Of a stretch of DNA of 64,000 bases, positions 1-6,951 are shown one piece after another. The notes below the pieces were generated by a model. It was not told the DNA's origin. It saw only the letters and a list, made by a program, of their open reading frames with translations, and did not search any database. A program made the position numbers and the translations under genes. This DNA is from Pseudomonas sp. ABC1 (lineage in GTDB: Bacteria > Pseudomonadota > Gammaproteobacteria > Pseudomonadales > Pseudomonadaceae), in the NCBI RefSeq assembly GCF_013395055.1, contig NZ_CP058349.1, forward strand, positions 3,971,897 through 4,035,896, in the 5' to 3' direction. Positions within the stretch are counted from its first letter, which is position 1. Each line of letters starts with the position of its first letter.

Positions 1-112
1 GCCTACCAGTAAAGCGATTGCCCGTGCTTCGTTCTGGGAAAGCACGATGGATGACTCACAGAGGCCATGCTGTATTCCTTTTGATTAAGCAGTGGAGACA
101 AGGCGCTGAGGA
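1..112. other. Left-edge sequence without an assigned gene
   Basis: No complete gene is supported here. On the minus strand a reading frame without a stop runs off the left edge; it could begin at a GTG at 45-43 and read MLSQNEARAIALLVG. That looks protein-like but is too short to judge. It would continue the minus-strand series of element genes to its right. Confidence 0.2.
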
Positions 113-301
113 TCAGCGCCTGGATGTGATGTGGATGCCTGCGCGTCGCAGCAGCCAGCTGAACAGTGCGAGTGCCAGGGCACCCACCAGCAGCACTGGC
201 CAGAAACGCAGCGCGAGTACCAGTAGGGCGATTGCAACGGTGCAACTGGCCAGTACGCCGACGAACACGAACAGCAGGACGATGAAGCGAATAAGGTTCA
301 T
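113..301 (-). CDS. Small two-helix membrane protein
   Basis: A 62-residue protein of unknown function made almost entirely of two hydrophobic segments, roughly residues 4-29 and 33-52, ending in a basic tail (RRAGIHITSRR). It should sit in the inner membrane. It starts 16 bases after the radC stop, on the same strand, and is probably co-transcribed with it. Small membrane proteins of this sort are common in integrative elements. No family name can be given. It is credited as real because of the hydrophobic pattern and its operon position. Confidence 0.5.
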   Translation of the reverse strand: MNLIRFIVLLFVFVGVLASCTVAIALLVLALRFWPVLLVGALALALFSWLLRRAGIHITSRR

Positions 302-317
302 GCCTTGGCCTCCTGCA

Positions 318-815
318 TTACAGGTAGCCCAACTGGGCGAGTGACACGAAGCCTTCGCGCCCCACGACGATGTGGTCCAGCGTACGAGTGCCCACCAGCT
401 CGAGCGCAGTCTTGAGCTTCTTGGTCAGGAGGTAGTCGGCCTGGCTAGGCTCCGGATCGCCCGATGGGTGGTTGTGCACCAGCACCACGGAGGCTGCGTT
501 GTGCTTGAGGACGGTCTTGGCCACTTCGCGTGGATAGACACGGGTGGTGTCGATCGTGCCCCGGAACACTTCCCGAAAGCCGATGATCCGGTTCTTGCTG
601 TCGAGCATCAGCAGGGCAAAGACTTCATGCTCCAGGTCCTGCAACAGCGTTTGCAGATGTTCGGCAGCTTGCTGAGGGTTGCCGAGGTGTTTTCCCTTGG
701 CCATTCGCCGGTTGGCCAACTGCTGGGCCATGCGCAGGATGTCGGCTTCGGTGACGGGGGAATCGATGACGTAGCTGCCGGCCTTTTCTCCGGCCTGGAG
801 TTTGTGGAGTTTCAT
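318..815 (-). CDS. radC: RadC-family JAB/MPN-domain protein
   Basis: A 165-residue RadC-like protein. The metal-binding JAMM signature is clear: H114 and H116 in HNHPSGDPEPSQAD, followed by S124 and D127, plus a conserved core at residues 64-114. It is shorter than chromosomal RadC (usually about 220 residues) because the N-terminal helix-hairpin-helix part is missing. That is typical of the plasmid and integrative-element version. Its biochemical role is unsettled in the literature despite the historical link to DNA repair. Minus-strand neighbours are the small membrane protein downstream and the Cys-rich protein upstream, which fits an element-borne DNA-processing set. Confidence 0.9.
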   Translation of the reverse strand: MKLHKLQAGEKAGSYVIDSPVTEADILRMAQQLANRRMAKGKHLGNPQQAAEHLQTLLQDLEHEVFALLMLDSKNRIIGFREVFRGTIDTTRVYPREVAKTVLKHNAASVVLVHNHPSGDPEPSQADYLLTKKLKTALELVGTRTLDHIVVGREGFVSLAQLGYL

Positions 816-870
816 GGACAGGTACCTGCCGACAGCGAACCATCAGAAGCTCGCTGCCGGGATAAGGGGA

Positions 871-1785
871 TTATTGAAGGGCTGACGGCGAGGCATTGCG
901 CCTGGCCTGGGATTCCAGCTTTTCGGCCAGAGACGCTTTGCTGGAGCCGGGGGCTTCTGCTGGTGTTGGTTGGGGGAGGGAGGCTGACTCAGGGAAGAAC
1001 TCTTCGACGACACTGCCGCCATCGTCGGCGTCTTCCTCGAAAGCGCCGTTGCCAAATCCCTGGCGAGCGGCGGTATCCAGGGCCGCTTGGTCGAAGCCGG
1101 CCGCCTGGCGGCTTTCATCCAGTTGTCTCGCCGTCTGCAAGGCCTCTTCTACCGACAGGCCGCTACGCACAGTGATGTCGACGTAGAAGATCGGCGTGCC
1201 ATGACTTTGCCGGGTGGATTTGCCGCGCAGGCGCAACTCCAGTGGCAGGCATGCCAGGCGGTCACCCGAGATGGCCCGGAAATATTGCAGCCGGGCGACC
1301 AGCGTACGGATGCTGTTGAATCCTGTGGTACGGAAGACAAAACTGCCCAGCGGATCGTCATCGCCGATCACCACATTCAAACGCCCATAGGGTTTACAGG
1401 CGTTGCCCCTGGCCAGCGGGCAGGCATCCGGCGAGGGGCAGGGCAGTGACTGGATACCGTCCTTGCCCAACCGCTTGCACGTCTCGCCATTGCCGACACA
1501 GACCGGGCGCCCGGTCTGCCGGTCGAACATGGTGTAGTCGGCACGGAAGTTCAGCTTCGGTTCGTTGAACAGCAGGCGAATCGGAATGCTGCGCAGCTTG
1601 CCCTCCTGGGATTTGCGCAACTCATCGTTGAGCGGGTGCAGCAGCCAGCCATCCTTGCTTTGCACCTGGGAGGTGATGGTGAACTGATCGTCTTTCTCGG
1701 GCAGGCGCTTGCCATTCTTTTCGACGACCCTGCCAATGGAAATCCGCCCGAGCACAGGCGGGGTGATTGCTAGGCCTTTCAGCAT
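871..1785 (-). CDS. Cys-rich element protein, possibly recombination-directionality-factor-like
   Basis: A 304-residue protein. The start at 1785 is preferred over an upstream in-frame ATG because AAGGAG sits correctly before it, whereas the longer form would run through a terminator hairpin. Residues from about 95 to 140 contain a cluster of cysteines (CVGNGETC, CPSPDACPLARGNAC), which looks like a metal site, possibly zinc or iron-sulfur. Similar proteins in integrative elements are annotated 'hydrolase or metal-binding protein', and some resemble serine-integrase directionality factors. That link is inferred from memory of the family and not demonstrated. The C-terminal 60 residues are low-complexity, rich in E, S, A and P. 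It lies between radC and the YqaJ-type exonuclease on the same strand. Confidence 0.6.
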   Translation of the reverse strand: MLKGLAITPPVLGRISIGRVVEKNGKRLPEKDDQFTITSQVQSKDGWLLHPLNDELRKSQEGKLRSIPIRLLFNEPKLNFRADYTMFDRQTGRPVCVGNGETCKRLGKDGIQSLPCPSPDACPLARGNACKPYGRLNVVIGDDDPLGSFVFRTTGFNSIRTLVARLQYFRAISGDRLACLPLELRLRGKSTRQSHGTPIFYVDITVRSGLSVEEALQTARQLDESRQAAGFDQAALDTAARQGFGNGAFEEDADDGGSVVEEFFPESASLPQPTPAEAPGSSKASLAEKLESQARRNASPSALQ

Positions 1786-1808
1786 GGTGGTTCTCCTTGA
1801 AATGAAAA

Positions 1809-1846
1809 AGGCCAGCCCATGCAGTTCGCGCTGCATGAGCTGGCCT
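1809..1846 (-). terminator. Hairpin with T-run between exonuclease and Cys-rich gene
   Basis: An inverted repeat of 8 plus 7 base pairs with one mismatch (AGGCCAGC/GCTGGCCT outer, CATGCAG/CTGCATG inner) and a 6-base loop. Read on the minus strand it is followed by TTTTTC, the form of an intrinsic terminator. It lies 20 bases after the exonuclease stop and ends about 23 bases before the next gene's start, so it may also act as an attenuator. Confidence 0.65.
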
Positions 1847-1865
1847 GTGAGGGAGGGTTGGGAAA

Positions 1866-2870
1866 TCAGTTGATCAGGAAGCGGCGGCTACCTTCCTTGC
1901 GTTTGGCGTAGTGCGATTGCAGGCCGGGTTGCTCTTTCAGCAAGCGCTCGACATCGAGCACCAGACTGTCCTTGGCTTTCTTCCAGGTGATACAGCCGTT
2001 GAAAAAGGCTGCTTTGGTTGCTTCGCCCATGGCGTGTTGCAGCATCTGCTTGAGCTGGGCCTCGCGGGACTCCTTCTCTGCAATGGATTGCCGTACAGCC
2101 TTGAGCTCCAGATAAGCGGCCGCCAGCCCGGCATGGCCGCTGAAATCGACGACCTGGCCATTGTCCTGCGGGTACAGGCAACGCAACGCCATCTCAGCCG
2201 AAGCACTGCCATCCGCTGGCGGTGGCGTATCGCTTTCCACGTACTGCCAGAAGCGGCGTTCCAGTTCGATCAGACGGGCGATCATCTGCTCGTCTCGCTC
2301 GATGCGGTGGATTTCCAGCGTCTGGCCACCGAGCAGCACGGCCACATCCGCAGCCTGCTTGCCGGTGACGGCAAGTTGGTGCATCACCTGCAACTGCACA
2401 TATTCAGGCACGCCCTCTTTCCAGAGGCGTGCCCCGTTTATGCCGGCTGTCTTGCATTCCAGGATCTGTACATCTTCGGCACCGATCACCTCACGGTCGA
2501 TATTGGCCAGCATCCAGGGCAGATCGGGATTTGGATGCTGCAGCACGGCGTTGATGCGTCGCACCTTGTTGCCGGTGCGCTTGCTGTAGTGCCAGGCCAC
2601 GATAGGTTCCAGCACGTTGCCCCAGTAGGCCGGGCTTTCCTCGTCCTGGGGATCGGTCTTTGGCAGTCCGGCATCGCGACCGGTCTTCTCCAGCCACAGT
2701 TCCAGTTGTGATTTGTACGGATTGAGGCCAACCGCTGCTGCCGCATCCGAACTGCCGATGCCTTGCTTGCGCACAGCCAGCCAGTCTTCGCGGGGCAGTT
2801 CCTTGGTGCTGACCAGGCGCAGGGCAGGGCGTTTCTTCTGGGCGCTGCTGTTCAATGGCGTTGCTTTCAT
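1866..2870 (-). CDS. YqaJ/lambda-exonuclease-type nuclease
   Basis: A 334-residue phage- or plasmid-type exonuclease of the YqaJ family (PD-(D/E)XK fold). Such enzymes normally resect double-stranded DNA for annealing-type recombination. Motifs in order are IGSSDAAAAVGLNPYKS near the N-terminus, WGNVLEP, the catalytic stretch with D in ANIDRE followed by LECKT (E-x-K), then YVQLQVMHQLAV, the helix that usually carries a conserved Q and Y. Longer starts up to 2909 exist, but the first overlaps a long hairpin. The ATG at 2870 has GGTGA at proper spacing, so it is preferred. No partner single-strand annealing protein is seen inside the window; it could lie beyond the left edge. Confidence 0.85.
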   Translation of the reverse strand: MKATPLNSSAQKKRPALRLVSTKELPREDWLAVRKQGIGSSDAAAAVGLNPYKSQLELWLEKTGRDAGLPKTDPQDEESPAYWGNVLEPIVAWHYSKRTGNKVRRINAVLQHPNPDLPWMLANIDREVIGAEDVQILECKTAGINGARLWKEGVPEYVQLQVMHQLAVTGKQAADVAVLLGGQTLEIHRIERDEQMIARLIELERRFWQYVESDTPPPADGSASAEMALRCLYPQDNGQVVDFSGHAGLAAAYLELKAVRQSIAEKESREAQLKQMLQHAMGEATKAAFFNGCITWKKAKDSLVLDVERLLKEQPGLQSHYAKRKEGSRRFLIN

Positions 2871-2892
2871 CATATTCACCATGCAGACGTAG

Positions 2893-2927
2893 AAACGCCC
2901 AGTCAGCACGAGGCTGACTGGGCGTTT
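2893..2927. repeat. Perfect 15-bp hairpin
   Basis: A perfect inverted repeat, AAACGCCCAGTCAGC / GCTGACTGGGCGTTT, around a 5-base loop. It lies between the exonuclease start (minus strand) and the vapBC promoter (plus strand), so it forms in the leader of the exonuclease mRNA. Runs of three T at each side are weak for a terminator. A leader structure or bidirectional insulator are alternatives. Confidence 0.7.
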
Positions 2928-2956
2928 ATGAGGTTTGAGTCGGTTCGGGAAGTCGT

Positions 2957-3017
2957 GGATATACCGTTGACATATCCCTTTTTATTGCTAGATTGGGATA
3001 TACATAAGACATATCCC
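2957..3017 (+). promoter_or_regulatory. vapBC promoter with two matching operators
   Basis: A -35 TTGACA (2967-2972) is followed after 16 bases by TAGATT (2989-2994). Two copies of the same palindrome embrace it. GGATAT-9 nt-ATATCC (2957-2977) covers the -35, and GGGATAT-9 nt-ATATCCC (2995-3017) lies just past the -10. Paired palindromes are the expected binding sites of a VapB or VapBC repressor complex. GGAGG at 3020-3024 precedes vapB. Confidence 0.75.
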
Positions 3018-3030
3018 TTGGAGGTGTTCC

Positions 3031-3261
3031 ATGGAACAAGGTGCTGTTTTCCAGAGCAACCGCAGCCAGGCGGTGCGATTACCCAAGGCAGTAGCACTGC
3101 CTGAGGATGTAAAGCGGGTCGATGTCGTGGTGGTGGGGCGTACCCGGATCATTACCCCGGCAGGCGAGGCGTGGGATAGCTGGTTCGATGGCGAGGGTGT
3201 GACCGCCGACTACATGGCCGATCGTGAACAGCCAGCAGACCAGGAGCGGGATGCATTCTGA
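3031..3261 (+). CDS. vapB: VapB-type antitoxin
   Basis: A 76-residue antitoxin. The N-terminal half (residues 1-45: FQSNRSQAVRLPKAVALPEDV) is the AbrB/SpoVT-type swapped-hairpin DNA-binding domain of VapB proteins. The acidic C-terminal tail should wrap the toxin. It is expected to neutralise VapC and, with it, repress its own promoter through the two palindromes upstream. The start follows GGAGG with good spacing. Its stop codon shares one base with the vapC start (TGATG), giving translational coupling. Confidence 0.85.
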   Translation: MEQGAVFQSNRSQAVRLPKAVALPEDVKRVDVVVVGRTRIITPAGEAWDSWFDGEGVTADYMADREQPADQERDAF

Positions 3262-3665
3262 TGCTGAAGTTCATGCTCGATACCAACATTTGCATCTTCA
3301 CCATCAAGAATCGGCCGGAGCAGGTACGTGAGACCTTCAAGCGCCACTCAGGGCAGTTGAGCATCAGCACGATCACATTGATGGAACTGATCTATGGTGC
3401 GGAGAAGTCCTCCAACCCCGAGCGTAACCTGGCTGACGTTGAAGGCTTTGCAGCACGACTGGACGTCCTGCCCTATGACAGCCAGGCGGCGACTCACTCG
3501 GGTCAACTGCGTTCCGAACTGGCCCGTGTTGGCAAACCGATAGGCCCGTACGACCAGATGATTGCAGGGCACGCTCGCTCCCAAGGACTGATTCTGGTGA
3601 CGAATAATCTTCGAGAGTTCGAGCGCGTCCCAGGTTTGCGAGTAGAGGACTGGGTGAATCCCTGA
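3261..3665 (+). CDS. vapC: VapC-type PIN-domain toxin ribonuclease
   Basis: A 134-residue PIN-domain protein with the acidic residues expected of an active Mg-dependent ribonuclease: D7 in MLDTN, E42 in MELIYG, D98 in PIGPYDQMIAGHA, and the TNNLREFERVPGL motif near residue 114. VapC toxins usually cut initiator tRNA or rRNA. The target of this one cannot be told from sequence. It is coupled to vapB by a one-base overlap. The pair is on the opposite strand to its neighbours and probably stabilises the element. Confidence 0.93.
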   Translation: MLKFMLDTNICIFTIKNRPEQVRETFKRHSGQLSISTITLMELIYGAEKSSNPERNLADVEGFAARLDVLPYDSQAATHSGQLRSELARVGKPIGPYDQMIAGHARSQGLILVTNNLREFERVPGLRVEDWVNP

Positions 3666-3692
3666 GTCATGACGATCCGCTACTCGAGCCCC

Positions 3693-3712
3693 CTGATCCC
3701 GGCAAGGATCAG
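3693..3712. terminator. Possible bidirectional hairpin between convergent genes
   Basis: CTGATCC and GGATCAG pair around a 6-base loop, between the converging ends of vapC (plus) and the DUF932 gene (minus). There is no T-run, so termination activity is a guess from position. Confidence 0.3.
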
Positions 3713-3738
3713 AAGGGCTATGGGCTATGCCGCAGCCT

Positions 3739-4707
3739 TTAAGCGGCAAGCTGCAGTGCTGCGTCCAGGGCGCGTTGCTTGATCTGCGCACCCTGACCGA
3801 ACCAGGCTGAGTCGAGGCGGTATTCGGTGCTGCGAGCACGGCGCTCATGGTCGACGTACTCGGTCACGGCGTTGAGCAAGCCCCAGGCGGTGCCGCGGGC
3901 GGACTCCATATTCGAGCCACGACCCCGGCCTTCATACAGCTCCTGTACCTTGCGCAGAGCGCGTTCGTTCGGCAGCACTTCCGGCAGGGCGCCGGTCGGC
4001 GAGGTTTCGCACAATACATTCATGAAGTAGCCCAAGGCCTCATGCCACTGCACCTTGCGTTCGGCCAGCGCGCGCATGCGATACATGAAGTCGTCCCATT
4101 GCGAGACGGCGATACCGAGCTGTTTCTTCACGGCATTGGAGTCGAAGCGGGTGTTGTGCGGTACCTTGATTGCGCGAGATGTACCGTCCAGGGCGACAGT
4201 CAGGGTGTTGTTGCACACCACACGCACCGTGGTCGGCGTTGCCGTGGTGGCCAGGGTGCCATCGCAGGAGGTGGCCAGCAGCAGATAGCCATTGACCTGG
4301 TCATGGCCCTTAATCGCAGTCCCTTGACCGGTACGCGCCAGTGCCCAGAACTTGCGGCCACCCTTGAGCACGCCAGCGGTTTCCAGCTCGTAGCCGGAGA
4401 CCTCGGTGAGATCGCGGTAGAACTCCAGCACCTCGCGCGGCTGTACGGTGTGGTAGCGCTTGGATACCACTGACAGCGGTGCTTTGGTGTCGGAACGGAA
4501 GAGCACTTTCTGCTCGGGGAAGGAGTGGATGGTGCCCAGATGACCGATGGCATCGGACTTGAAGTGAACGGGGCTTTCCTGGATCTGCCAGTCCATGCCG
4601 GCTTCACGTTGCCAGACTTCGATGGGTTGCTTGCGCGGCAGGTTGTTGCCCAGGCCGTGCCAGGGTGTCGAGCCGACATAAGCCATTTGTTCGATGTGAT
4701 GAGCCAT
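3739..4707 (-). CDS. DUF932 phage/plasmid-like protein
   Basis: A 322-residue protein of the DUF932 family (phage/plasmid-like protein, TIGR03299 type). It is recognised from its N-terminal region (MAYVGSTPWHGLGNNLP, then WQREAGMDWQIQESPVHF) and the conserved middle (SKRYHTVQPREVLEFYRDL, RVVCNNTLTVAL). The molecular function of the family is unknown. It is carried by plasmids, phages and integrative elements, and a role in replication or recombination has been guessed. AGGA precedes the start at suitable spacing. It converges with vapC and has a hairpin upstream of its start. Confidence 0.85.
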   Translation of the reverse strand: MAHHIEQMAYVGSTPWHGLGNNLPRKQPIEVWQREAGMDWQIQESPVHFKSDAIGHLGTIHSFPEQKVLFRSDTKAPLSVVSKRYHTVQPREVLEFYRDLTEVSGYELETAGVLKGGRKFWALARTGQGTAIKGHDQVNGYLLLATSCDGTLATTATPTTVRVVCNNTLTVALDGTSRAIKVPHNTRFDSNAVKKQLGIAVSQWDDFMYRMRALAERKVQWHEALGYFMNVLCETSPTGALPEVLPNERALRKVQELYEGRGRGSNMESARGTAWGLLNAVTEYVDHERRARSTEYRLDSAWFGQGAQIKQRALDAALQLAA

Positions 4708-4729
4708 GAGATAGATTCCTGTAGGTGAG

Positions 4730-4767
4730 CCGGCATAAAGCGCTGCGTAGCACGCAGCACAGGCCGG
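4730..4767 (-). repeat. Hairpin upstream of the DUF932 gene
   Basis: Inner stem GCTGCGT/ACGCAGC with a 3-base loop, and an outer CCGGC/GCCGG separated by a short internal loop. It ends about 22 bases before the DUF932 start and has no T-run. It matches the pattern of hairpins in front of the exonuclease and Cys-rich genes. Confidence 0.55.
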
Positions 4768-4803
4768 AAGTAATGAATAAAAGGGAAGGAGAGTGCTGCT
4801 GGA

Positions 4804-5133
4804 TCAGACCGGCAGGTTGAAGCGGTGCCCGCAAATCAGGCACAGGTTGTTGGCCAGTACGTGGCGATCCAGCTTGTCGCCAAGCTGAGCACCAAGGGCA
4901 CAGCCCCCGACACCGCCGACGAGGCCGCCAAGGATGGCGCCCGATACAGATCCGAGCGTGATGCCCAAGGGGCCGGCAACAGCACCAATTACTGCACCAG
5001 CCTGACCACCGGCCAGGGCAGCACTGGCACCACGAGCGGCACCGCCTACAGCACCAACTGCTGCGGCGATCTTCATGGCTGGGTGGAGTGAAGCGACTTT
5101 GGGGGAATGACAGCGGGGGCACTGCAATGACAT
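4804..5133 (-). CDS. Zinc-ribbon protein with glycine-rich hydrophobic core
   Basis: A 109-residue protein with CPRC at residues 5-8 and CLIC near residue 99, so a split zinc ribbon can form from the two ends. Between them lies a glycine- and alanine-rich hydrophobic stretch (about residues 24-86) that resembles the glycine-zipper segments of membrane-inserting proteins. A damaged paralogue lies at 6351-6670 on the same strand. Function is unknown; the layout suggests a small membrane protein with a cytoplasmic zinc knuckle. An IS3-type element is inserted about 100 bases upstream of its start and may affect its expression. Confidence 0.65.
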   Translation of the reverse strand: MSLQCPRCHSPKVASLHPAMKIAAAVGAVGGAARGASAALAGGQAGAVIGAVAGPLGITLGSVSGAILGGLVGGVGGCALGAQLGDKLDRHVLANNLCLICGHRFNLPV

Positions 5134-5241
5134 GGGTTGAGACTCCAGGGTGGGGATGTCATGGCAGTGATGTAGGACTGAGATTTCTTCGAATTGAATG
5201 GCTTCGCCAAATTTCGCTGCGGCCGGTAGAGGGTGTAGTGG

Positions 5242-5643
5242 TCAACAATTCCCGGACACAGGATTAAGTTTTTCTTCCGCAACCGCTGGTGGTACGAAAC
5301 TGTTGTGCCGATGTGGTCTTGTCCAGTTGTACCACTGCATGAGATAGCGACCGATGTCCTGCTCGGCCAACGCAGCCGTCATGTAACCCATCGCCGGCAC
5401 CCACTCTGTTTTCAGGCTACGAAACAGACGCTCCATCCCGGAGCATGGCCACGATACTACGACTGCCCGCCGAGCTACGACTTTGGCTGAACAGCTCGTG
5501 GATACGGCTACGCAGCCTACTCGGTGGACATCGATACGACACCGCCGAGCCTGGTAAGCGTAATAACAAGATCGGGGTATTTCGAACACTGAGCACAACA
5601 GTTGAACCGGGTAGTTTTTCGCCAACTGCCGAATCGACTTCAA
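5242..5643 (-). pseudogene. IS3-family OrfB remnant (transposase with core deleted)
   Basis: The first 34 residues (MKSIRQLAKNYPVQLLCSVF onward) are a normal OrfB N-terminus and the last 60 (LFRSLKTEWVP, then YNWTRPHRHN) a normal C-terminus including the final catalytic Glu region. The segment between is out of frame: shifting the frame restores RSRIHELFSQSRSSAGSRSI. Most of the DDE domain has been deleted. The 133-residue open frame therefore cannot encode a working integrase core. Confidence 0.85.
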
Positions 5644-5948
5644 CGTCTGCGCCCGTGTTCCTCGGCCATCAAGAGCGCAGTGGCCTCCTTTAATATTTTC
5701 TTCTCAAGCTCCAGGCGGTGGATGCGTGCCTGAAGTTCCTGGATCGTTTGCTGCTCCGGCGTGAGCGCCTTGGCCTTGGGCGTAATGCCCCCTCGCTCCG
5801 ACTGCAGTTGGGCGACCCAGCGGCGCAAAACGCTCTCTCCCACGTCGAGAGATTTGGCGGCCTCAGGGCAACTGTAACCTTGGTCGAGGACCAAGCTGGC
5901 AGCCTCGCGCTTGAACGTCGGCGTGAAGGTACGTCGTTGTCTATTCAT
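5640..5948 (-). CDS. IS3-family OrfA (helix-turn-helix protein)
   Basis: A 102-residue OrfA beginning MNRQRRTFTPTFKREAASLV, preceded by GAGGTG. It carries the helix-turn-helix (CPEAAKSLDVGESVLRRWV) and then a leucine-zipper-like coiled coil (LTPEQQTIQELQARIHRLEL). OrfA binds the terminal repeats and normally joins OrfB by a -1 frameshift. Here OrfB is defective, so OrfA may remain only as a DNA-binding protein. It overlaps the start of the OrfB remnant. Confidence 0.85.
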   Translation of the reverse strand: MNRQRRTFTPTFKREAASLVLDQGYSCPEAAKSLDVGESVLRRWVAQLQSERGGITPKAKALTPEQQTIQELQARIHRLELEKKILKEATALLMAEEHGRRR

Positions 5949-6019
5949 CGAACACCTCTGTATGGCGATCATTCTCGCCTAAAAAGGTGTCCGGGATTAG
6001 TAGACCACTACAGGGTGAC

Positions 6020-6345
6020 TTAAATGAGCGTCATGACACGATTTACGCGCTGGCTGAACAAGGTGGCCACTGAAAACTTCAGATCTTGCCGGGAGACTCT
6101 AAGACGCATTCGTGGGTTATGAAACCGCTCGATGTGGTCGAATATATCCGCCCGTGCTTCATCACGAGTTCGATGCGACTGATGGACAACGCGCTCCTGC
6201 TTGAGCAGACCCTAGAAGCCTTCATAGACAGCGTTGGCGCCGGCAATGTCCGACGGCACTCATACTGCAGACCAGCGTGTTGAGAGTCAGAAAGCGCTGG
6301 TAGTCAGCACTGGTAAAGGCGCCGAACACGCTGCGTCGCAACAGA
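6020..6345 (-). pseudogene. Remnant of a second IS3-type transposase C-terminus
   Basis: Minus-strand translation gives TSADYQRFLTLNTLVCSMSA, then after a frameshift VYEGF*GLLKQERV and DEARADIFDHIERFHNPRMR. This is the C-terminal third of an IS3-family OrfB, including the conserved E of the GxLKxE region, with one in-frame stop (TAG where TGG is expected) and at least one frameshift. It belongs to a different subgroup from the element at 5234-6012, which abuts it. It ends against the zinc-ribbon pseudogene. Confidence 0.75.
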
Positions 6346-6350
6346 GGGCA

Positions 6351-6670
6351 TCAGCTGTCGGGATCAGAAAACACATGCCCGCAGGCCTGGCATTCGAAGT
6401 TGTCGAGCACCCGGGCATCGATCTCCTCGCCGAGTCGGGCACCCGCCAGACTACCCACGGCGACCCCGGTCAAGCCGCCAAGAATGGCGCCCGCCAGACC
6501 GCCCAGCGCGATACCCTCTGGCCCGGCGACGGCGCGCTGCGTGCACCCACCACCGCATTGGCAGCGCCTGTCGCCGCACCACCCGCAGCGCCAGCAGCCC
6601 CGCCCACCTTGCGGGCGATATTGCGTGTTCGGACACGCTCGGAATTACAGAAAGGACAGTGGATCGACAT
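6351..6670 (-). pseudogene. Frameshifted paralogue of the glycine-rich zinc-ribbon protein
   Basis: It starts MSIHCPFCNSERV with the N-terminal CPFC knuckle and a Gly/Ala-rich stretch, then loses frame near 6535. In the next frame it continues GPEGIALGGLAGAILGGLTG and ends with CQACGHVF before a TGA at 6353-6351. The total length of 320 bases is not a multiple of three, confirming a single indel. When repaired, it parallels the intact 109-residue protein at 4804-5133 along its whole length, including GP-GI-LG and the C-terminal CxxCGH. Confidence 0.82.
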
Positions 6671-6951
6671 CGTTCAGACTCCATACGTAGGGAAGGGCTG
6701 AAGGGGGCGATAGCTGCCCGTCTTCCCTTAGGTAATACAGGTCTGAAAATTTTTTGAATCGAGCTAGGTCACGTGAACCTGGGCGGGTTAGGTGCTTGTA
6801 GGTGCTGCTACCGATCAAGTAGGCGTACAAGTAAGCGATCAAGCATCGTAAATTTTTAATTTAATTGGGTTTATCGCCCTTCGGGTCGATGAATTCGCTA
6901 CGGAGGGCTTAGATTTGAGAGGGGGGAGGTCGAGCGAGAGGCAAATCCTTA
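6671..6951. other. AT-rich spacer before the WYL gene
   Basis: No supported gene. The sequence becomes visibly AT-rich (runs of T and A around 6755 and 6850) and contains imperfect GATCAAGTAGGCGTACAAG-type direct repeats near 6817-6843. This is where the decayed element region gives way to the defence region. Confidence 0.4.

Larger units (their letters stand above)
5234..6012 (-). mobile_element. Internally deleted IS3-family insertion sequence
   Basis: The ends are imperfect 25-bp inverted repeats (5234-5258 and 5988-6012), both starting TGTAGTGGTC and ending CCCGGACA. They are flanked by a 3-bp duplication GGG at 5231-5233 and 6013-6015, as IS3-family transposition makes. The copy is 779 bp, against roughly 1.2 kb for intact relatives. 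The missing DNA is the transposase catalytic core. It should not be able to move on its own but could be mobilised in trans. Confidence 0.88.

Noticed and set aside
6086..6283. Plus-strand 65-codon frame
   Set aside because: It is the antisense of a degraded IS3-type transposase; the minus strand gives the recognisable protein.
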